DNA of 9,555 nt from B3-G11 sp039714175 (GTDB taxonomy: Bacteria > Actinomycetota > Acidimicrobiia > Spongiisociales > UBA5794): NCBI GenBank assembly GCA_039714175.1, contig JBDLJV010000075.1:1-9555 (forward strand). The letters are read 5' to 3'. The translations under genes and the position numbers were made by a program. Under the pieces are notes generated by a model that worked only from the letters and a program-made list of their open reading frames with translations, searched no databases and had not been told where the DNA came from. How positions within the stretch are numbered: position 1 is the stretch's first letter; each line of letters opens with the position of its first letter. Positions 5,598-9,555 of the stretch are shown here, in pieces.

Positions 5598-7004
5598 ATG
5601 GCGAATCCGCACGATCCAATTCACGAAACCTGGATGATGTCCGACCGCATCGTGCCCAAGAGGTTCATCCGGCCCGTCATCGAGTTCACCCGCGTTGAGG
5701 CGGCCGGTGGCATTGTCCTCCTGCTCGCCGCGGCGATCGCGATCATCTGGGCGAACTCGGGGTTCGGGGACAGCTACTTCGAGCTCTTCGACTCCCACAT
5801 CGAATTCTCAGCCGGACCGGTACACATCAACGAGTCTCTCAAGCATCTCATCAACGACGGCTTGATGGTCATCTTCTTCTTCGTCGTCGGCCTCGAGATC
5901 AAACGCGAACTCGTCACTGGGGAACTGAACTCGGTCAAGAAGGCATCACTCCCTGCCATGGCCGCTCTTGGTGGCATGGTCATACCGGCACTCATCTATG
6001 TGGCATTCGTTATCGGTACCGGCGATCCGGAAGCCATGCGAGGCTGGGGTGTCCCGATGGCTACCGACATCGCATTCTCCGTCGGCGTTGTTGCCCTGTT
6101 GGGTTCACGTGTTTCGGTGAGCGCGAAGCTGTTCCTGCTCGCGCTGGCGATCGTCGATGACATTGGTGCGATCGCCGTGATCGCGATCTTCTACACCGAC
6201 GATCTCAATCTGGGTTACCTGGGATTCGCCGCCGCCGTTCTCGTTGTTGTGTCCATAGCGAAGAAGGCAGGGGTCACGAGTCTGCTGTTCTATGTGCCCA
6301 TGGGTGTCGCCATCTGGTACGGCTTCCTCGAATCCGGCGTGCATGCGACGATCGCCGGTGTCGTCCTCGGCCTGATGACACCGGTCTATGCGAAGTACTC
6401 GGACGAACAGTTCCGCCAGAAGGCCGTGCGAGTTCTGGAACGATGGGACATAAACAGAGCCTCGCCGCATGCCGAGGAGCGGCTTGACCATGACGCACTC
6501 GAACTCGCTGATGTAGCGAAGTCCTCCGTGCCACCGCTGAACCGGCTCGAGCATGCGCTTCACCCGTGGTCGTCATTCGTCATCGTGCCACTGTTCGCCC
6601 TCGCGAATGCCGGAGTCAGATTCGTTGGTGGCGAGACCAGCCTTGGGGAACAGCTCACGAGTCCCGTCGCCCTCGGTGTTGCTGTGGGCCTCATGGTCGG
6701 CAAGCCTCTGGGAGTCACCGCAGCCACATGGCTCGGCCTGAAACTCAATCTTGGAGAACTGCCGCGTCGTACCACGCTGAAGACGATCTTCGGTCTCGGA
6801 GCCCTCGCTGGCATCGGGTTCACCGTGTCGTTGTTCGTTACCGAGTTGGCGTTCACACATGAGCTTCTTGCCGATGAGTCGAAACTGGGGATCTTCCTCG
6901 GATCCTTCGTCTCAGGCGTTGTCGGGTACTTGATCCTGCGATCGATCAAGACGCCCAAGGAGGACTTCGAAGAGGCCTCCGAGCGGATGATGGCTGAGAG
7001 CTGA
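5598..7004 (+). CDS. nhaA: Na+/H+ antiporter NhaA
   Basis: The 468-aa product is an NhaA-type electrogenic Na+/H+ antiporter, an inner-membrane protein that expels Na+ (or Li+) using the proton gradient. Diagnostic stretches are INDGLMVIFFFVVGLEIKRE (85-104), ATDIAFSVGVVALLG (155-169) with Asp157, and LALAIVDDIGAIAV (181-194) with the ion-binding pair Asp187-Asp188. SGVHATIAGVVLG (246-258) and GKPLGV with Lys369, equivalent to the E. coli half-site lysine, complete the pattern. It is about 80 residues longer than E. coli NhaA. Most of the extra length is a charged cytoplasmic insert between about 265 and 312, before the conserved RLEHALHPW, plus a charged C-terminus. ATG 5598 lacks an SD; the paired ATGs at residues 13-14 are alternatives. 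It diverges from the Ca2+ antiporter gene, giving a small cation-homeostasis locus. Confidence 0.95.
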   Translation: MANPHDPIHETWMMSDRIVPKRFIRPVIEFTRVEAAGGIVLLLAAAIAIIWANSGFGDSYFELFDSHIEFSAGPVHINESLKHLINDGLMVIFFFVVGLEIKRELVTGELNSVKKASLPAMAALGGMVIPALIYVAFVIGTGDPEAMRGWGVPMATDIAFSVGVVALLGSRVSVSAKLFLLALAIVDDIGAIAVIAIFYTDDLNLGYLGFAAAVLVVVSIAKKAGVTSLLFYVPMGVAIWYGFLESGVHATIAGVVLGLMTPVYAKYSDEQFRQKAVRVLERWDINRASPHAEERLDHDALELADVAKSSVPPLNRLEHALHPWSSFVIVPLFALANAGVRFVGGETSLGEQLTSPVALGVAVGLMVGKPLGVTAATWLGLKLNLGELPRRTTLKTIFGLGALAGIGFTVSLFVTELAFTHELLADESKLGIFLGSFVSGVVGYLILRSIKTPKEDFEEASERMMAES

Positions 7005-7020
7005 CAGCCTTCAGCCATCA
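6988..7020 (+). terminator. Hairpin spanning the nhaA stop codon
   Basis: TGATGGCTGA (6988-6997) pairs perfectly with TCAGCCATCA (7011-7020), giving a 10-bp stem and a 13-nt loop that contains the nhaA stop codon (7002-7004). Repeats of GCTGA and TCAGC also allow a nested alternative stem: 6993-6997 with 7018-7022, and 7000-7004 with 7011-7015. No U-tract follows, so it may be a weak terminator or a 3' stabilising or processing element ahead of the DUF547 gene. Confidence 0.45.
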
Positions 7021-7074
7021 GCTTCCGGCCGTAGGACACGGAACAGACCGGTGCTCGGACACGTTGGGGTCTCC

Positions 7075-7854
7075 ATGAGCAAGGGACCCAATCCTCTCCG
7101 GGCTGGCTGGAACATGGTGTATGCGCTACGCCTGCGGACGCCCGGACCGGGAGGTTCGAGAGGAATCGATCACACTGAGCTGGCGAGTGTTCTCACACGC
7201 ATGCGAGAACATGGAACACGGACCCTCAAGGATGCGGTTCCGGACCTCGCGGCATACAGAGATCACGTGGAGAGGACCGATCCGGATACGCTCTCGCCTG
7301 ACGGTGCCCTTGCCTACTGGATCAATCTCTACAACGCCGGGGCACTTCACCGCGCAGGGCAGGCGTTCTCCAACGATCTGGATTCCGTTCTTCGGGTTCC
7401 CGGCGCATTCTCCGCGCCCTGGGCAACCGTTGCTCGAGAGACCCTGTCGCTCGACGACATCGAACACGGCAAGATCCGCCGCTTCGGTGATCCTCGCATC
7501 CACGGGGCACTGGTATGCGGGTCTGTGTCATGTCCAACGCTGCGCTCGGAACCCTTCGAAGCGGAGAGACTCGACGCCCAGCTCGATGATCAGATGCGAT
7601 CCTTCTTGGCAGGCGGAGGGGCAAGGCTCGATCGAGCCAACCACACGCTGCACGTCACACGAGTGCTCAAGTGGTACGGGGCCGATTTCGTTCGCCCTTC
7701 GAGCATGCCAACGCTCATCCCGGCACGATCCGCTGATATCGCGGTGGCCGTCAGCAGCTGGTTATCGCCAGAGGATGCGCTCTACGTTGAGGAGCGACGT
7801 CCGAGAGTCGTGTTCGCGCCTTATGACTGGGCCCTCGGCTGCTCGATTGCCTGA
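7075..7854 (+). CDS. DUF547 domain protein
   Basis: The 259-aa protein contains the DUF547 signature: ALAYWINLYNAGALH (78-92) and RIHGALVCGSVSCPTLRSEP (141-160). The following stretch with LDAQLDDQMRSFL and LHVTRVLKWYGADF also fits. The cysteine-containing IHGALVC...SCPTLR segment is the family hallmark. No biochemical function is established, and no substrate should be assumed. There is no signal peptide, although many relatives are exported. ATG 7075 is taken as the start because GGGG lies 5 nt upstream; GTG 7051 would add eight residues and has no SD. The gene is 70 bp downstream of nhaA on the same strand and may be read through from it. Its last 34 bp overlap the end of the convergent membrane-protein gene. 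Confidence 0.85.
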   Translation: MSKGPNPLRAGWNMVYALRLRTPGPGGSRGIDHTELASVLTRMREHGTRTLKDAVPDLAAYRDHVERTDPDTLSPDGALAYWINLYNAGALHRAGQAFSNDLDSVLRVPGAFSAPWATVARETLSLDDIEHGKIRRFGDPRIHGALVCGSVSCPTLRSEPFEAERLDAQLDDQMRSFLAGGGARLDRANHTLHVTRVLKWYGADFVRPSSMPTLIPARSADIAVAVSSWLSPEDALYVEERRPRVVFAPYDWALGCSIA

Positions 7855-8537
7855 ACTGCCTTCAGTGATCCGAGCACGAAGAGTGCCACCGCCATGAGAG
7901 CAGCGACCACGTCGAACGGTAGGACGTACCGAGCAAGATCGGGGCCGGACACGATCCACTCACCATTCGAACCGAAGCCGACAGCATGGAGGTACCTCCA
8001 TATCGACCAGACGCAGATGATCCCGACAGTTGCGCTGAGTCCAACGGCTACACCGGGTGTCCACGTGCGATAGGCCCCTACCGAAATCGCCGCGACCACC
8101 CACGCTATGTCGAGAGCCGAGAGCAGCTGGAGGAACTGCAACGACGGGTCGAATCGAAGAGCAGCTGACGATGCGATGGTGACGAGACCGACAGTCCCCG
8201 TGACGAGCACGATCAGGCCAACACCACTCGCAGTCACGTTGACGATGGTCCTCCATGAGGCCCCGACGAACCAGGTCGCCGTGCTCAGAGGCGCAAGACG
8301 ATGAGCAAGGACCAGAGCGAGCAGTACGAGTGCGACGAGCTGTGCGATGAAGATGCCAAGGGGTTCGTTGGAGACATCGATGAGCAGCAGCGGAATCGAG
8401 ACGACAAGGGCACCAACCAACCAGGGCACGGTGAGGAGAAGCGCTCTCTCGATGGGGACGAGGTCAGACGTGGACGGAACGAACTCCGGTACGTCCTTCG
8501 TGGATTCGACGCTCAGCGATTTCGAGATACTCGGCAC
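7821..8537 (-). CDS. Six-helix membrane protein of unknown function
   Basis: I do not recognise a family. The 238-aa product has about six hydrophobic helices (near 32-55, 60-81, 98-123, 132-155, 160-183 and 203-227) and short polar loops. There is no visible catalytic motif, and the N-terminus of about 30 residues is polar. The start is uncertain. GTG 8537 lies inside the end of the methyltransferase gene, a 74-bp overlap in a different frame, and has no clear SD. The next in-frame start, GTG 8429 (202 aa), would begin directly inside helix 1. The stretch between looks protein-like (LVPIERALLLT), so the longer form or coupled translation is favoured. The 3' end overlaps the DUF547 gene tail to tail by 34 bp. 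Position behind a DNA methyltransferase does not by itself reveal a role. Confidence 0.65.
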   Translation of the reverse strand: MPSISKSLSVESTKDVPEFVPSTSDLVPIERALLLTVPWLVGALVVSIPLLLIDVSNEPLGIFIAQLVALVLLALVLAHRLAPLSTATWFVGASWRTIVNVTASGVGLIVLVTGTVGLVTIASSAALRFDPSLQFLQLLSALDIAWVVAAISVGAYRTWTPGVAVGLSATVGIICVWSIWRYLHAVGFGSNGEWIVSGPDLARYVLPFDVVAALMAVALFVLGSLKAVQAIEQPRAQS

Positions 8538-9342
8538 TCAGCTCATAACCCACGTAGTGCCGGTTCGATTCCACGGCAGCCACCGCGGTCGTGCCAGACC
8601 CAAGGAACGGATCAAGCACAAGATCGCCTTCGAACGTATACAACTCGATCAATCTTCGCGGCAGCTCGACAGGGAACGGTGCGGGATGGCCCACGCGTCG
8701 AGCAGACTCGGGGAGGATGTTCCAGATCGACACCGTCGCGTCGAGGAATTCCTCCTTCGAGATCGTGTCCTCACCCTTGCGAATGCGGGCATATGAGTCC
8801 TTGGAGGCGACGATCACGTACTCGTGGATGTCGCGCAGCGTCGGGTTCTTCGCCGATTGCCATGATCCCCAGGCACACGAACCGCCGGCTGACTTTGCCT
8901 TCTGCCAGATGATCTCCCCGCGGAGATCGAAACCGATCTCGGTGAGAAGCATCGCAACGTGTTGGTTGAGTGGCAGGTATGGCTTCCGTCCGAGGTTCGC
9001 CACGTTGACCGCTACCCGTCCGCCCGGCTCGAGGACACGGTACGTCTCCGTGAAGACCTTCCTGAGAAGGTCAAGGTACTCACCGAGGTCGAGGTCGTCG
9101 TCGTAGTCCTTGCCAACGTTGTACGGCGGCGAGGTGACCATGAGCGCGACACAGTTGTCCGGGATCTGATCCATCGATTCGGACGACGCCTTGAAGAGTT
9201 GGTCGACCACGGTTGCTGGCGGGTCTACAACCTCGCCGATCTCGCGATCGCCATTGGCAGCATGCATTCTTCGTCCGTAGTAACCGGACGAATCATGCCC
9301 TTCGCGTTTGCCTGTGCCGAAACTGGCAGTGCTGGTCGCCAC
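8464..9342 (-). CDS. DNA amino-methyltransferase, beta class (N4-cytosine or N6-adenine)
   Basis: The 292-aa enzyme transfers a methyl group from S-adenosylmethionine to an exocyclic amino group in DNA. The catalytic motif TSPPYN (70-75) precedes the SAM-binding motif DPFLGSGTT (244-252), the order of beta-class enzymes. Further motifs are YRVLEPGGRVAVNVAN (101-116), HPAPFPVELPRRLIELYT (219-236) and the C-terminal YVGYELSAEYLEIAERRI (263-280). A Ser rather than Asp before Pro-Pro-Tyr leans towards N4-cytosine, but beta-class N6-adenine enzymes cannot be excluded. GTG 9342 is the start: AAGGAGG lies 4 nt upstream, and the N-terminal FGTGKREGHDSSGYYGRR resembles the opening of related actinobacterial enzymes. 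The frame is open to 9432, but that extension would run into the 56-bp palindrome. No restriction endonuclease is adjacent, so it may be an orphan or housekeeping methyltransferase. Recognition sequence unknown. Confidence 0.92.
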   Translation of the reverse strand: MATSTASFGTGKREGHDSSGYYGRRMHAANGDREIGEVVDPPATVVDQLFKASSESMDQIPDNCVALMVTSPPYNVGKDYDDDLDLGEYLDLLRKVFTETYRVLEPGGRVAVNVANLGRKPYLPLNQHVAMLLTEIGFDLRGEIIWQKAKSAGGSCAWGSWQSAKNPTLRDIHEYVIVASKDSYARIRKGEDTISKEEFLDATVSIWNILPESARRVGHPAPFPVELPRRLIELYTFEGDLVLDPFLGSGTTAVAAVESNRHYVGYELSAEYLEIAERRIHEGRTGVRSVHV

Positions 9343-9346
9343 AGTG

Positions 9347-9353
9347 CCTCCTT
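9347..9353 (-). promoter_or_regulatory. Shine-Dalgarno AAGGAGG of the methyltransferase gene
   Basis: AAGGAGG on the minus strand followed by CACT and GTG 9342. It is a near-perfect SD with slightly short spacing, and it decides the start. Confidence 0.75.
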
Positions 9354-9404
9354 GCGCGGATGGTACCGCGCGGGGCTCGCGGGTCAGGGATATCCGATTC
9401 CGAG

Positions 9405-9460
9405 ACCGTTCTTGCGTAACTGGTGACCGCACGTGCGGTCACCAGTTACGCAAGAACGGT
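9405..9460. repeat. Perfect 56-bp palindrome without a loop
   Basis: Base 9405+n is complementary to 9460-n for all 28 pairs, with the centre between 9432 and 9433 (CCGCAC|GTGCGG). I checked every pair. Each arm reads ACCGTTCTTGCGTAAC then TGGTGACCGCAC. Just outside, 9404/9461 is a G-T mismatch and 9403/9462 pairs again. The palindrome starts 5 bp beyond the stop codon of the upstream partial frame and ends 51 bp before the SD of the methyltransferase. It could form a cruciform or a 28-bp RNA stem. No U-tract follows on either strand. It may be a terminator, a protein-binding site, or abutting inverted ends of a mobile element. Confidence 0.9.
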
Positions 9461-9465
9461 TTGGG

Positions 9466-9555
9466 TTAGCTCACTACTGCCTTGTAGCTGCCGAGGTTCA
9501 GGACCTTTGCTGCATTTGCCGGTGGCGGTTCGAGAACATGCGCCAGACCCTCGGG
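9466..9555 (-). CDS. C-terminus of an unidentified protein (5' part outside window)
   Basis: An open minus-strand frame enters from the right edge and ends at TAA (9468-9466) after 29 visible codons, closing with NAAKVLNLGSYKAVVS. Its wobble bases are fairly GC-rich and the composition is protein-like, with a Pro-rich segment before the tail. The fragment is too short to name. A transposase or another chromosomal gene are both possible. It reads in the same direction as the methyltransferase gene, separated from it by 123 bp that include the palindrome. Confidence 0.45.
   Translation of the reverse strand, partial: PEGLAHVLEPPPANAAKVLNLGSYKAVVS

Noticed and set aside
4955..5698. Plus-strand open frame of 247 codons opposite the antiporter
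   Set aside because: It is antisense to a well-supported gene, has low-complexity Thr/Ser/Pro composition, and overlaps the nhaA start out of frame.
7121..7897. Plus-strand open frame of 258 codons inside the DUF547 gene
   Set aside because: It is Arg/Ser/Pro-rich, in a shifted frame, and has no domain, whereas the other frame carries the DUF547 signature.
8301..8912. Plus-strand open frames opposite the membrane-protein and methyltransferase genes
   Set aside because: They are antisense shadows with Arg/Ser-rich products and no ribosome binding site.
8464..9342. A complete restriction-modification system
   Set aside because: Only the methyltransferase is present. The adjacent membrane protein has no nuclease motif and the rightmost fragment is too short to assign.
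9343..9432. Methyltransferase start at GTG 9432
   Set aside because: It lies at the centre of the 56-bp palindrome, while AAGGAGG precedes GTG 9342 and the recognisable protein begins there.

Overview
The window looks like chromosomal DNA of an Actinomycetota bacterium of moderately high GC. The strongest taxonomic clues are a Bpa/PafE-type proteasome activator ending in GLYL, beside an actinobacterial-type PAC2 protein. Both point to a lineage with a 20S proteasome. An FHA-domain membrane protein and an N-terminally membrane-anchored sulfite-oxidase-like enzyme fit the same phylum. A deep-branching class such as Acidimicrobiia is possible, but this is inference, since no rRNA or marker gene is present. 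No CRISPR array, tRNA, rRNA or complete mobile element was seen.

Layout. A CBS-CBS-BON protein (minus strand, cut by the left edge) and an FHA-domain protein with a C-terminal membrane anchor (plus strand) diverge from a 127-bp promoter region. The FHA gene then converges, across a small hairpin, on a minus-strand run of four genes. In transcription order these are a Ca2+/Na+-type CaCA antiporter, a molybdopterin (sulfite-oxidase-fold) oxidoreductase, the proteasome activator Bpa, and the PAC2 protein. The last two each carry a TANNNT -10-like box exactly 6 nt before the ATG and no Shine-Dalgarno (SD), which suggests leaderless transcripts. The antiporter gene diverges from nhaA (Na+/H+ antiporter), so two cation antiporters share one intergenic region. 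nhaA is followed on the same strand by a DUF547 gene, with a 10-bp-stem hairpin across the nhaA stop codon.

The right part holds a beta-class DNA amino-methyltransferase (minus strand, strong SD) and, downstream and overlapping it, a six-helix membrane protein of unknown function. The membrane gene also overlaps the 3' end of the DUF547 gene tail to tail. Upstream of the methyltransferase lies the most striking non-coding feature: a perfect, loop-free 56-bp palindrome (9405-9460). It starts 5 bp beyond the stop codon of another minus-strand reading frame that runs off the right edge.

How the genes may work together. Bpa and PAC2 probably act in protein turnover. NhaA and the CaCA exchanger serve cation homeostasis. 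The methyltransferase has no restriction partner in view. I do not see an obviously new multi-gene defence or metabolic system. The items best worth following up are the palindrome, the Bpa-PAC2 pair with leaderless-type promoters, and the methyltransferase/membrane-protein overlap.
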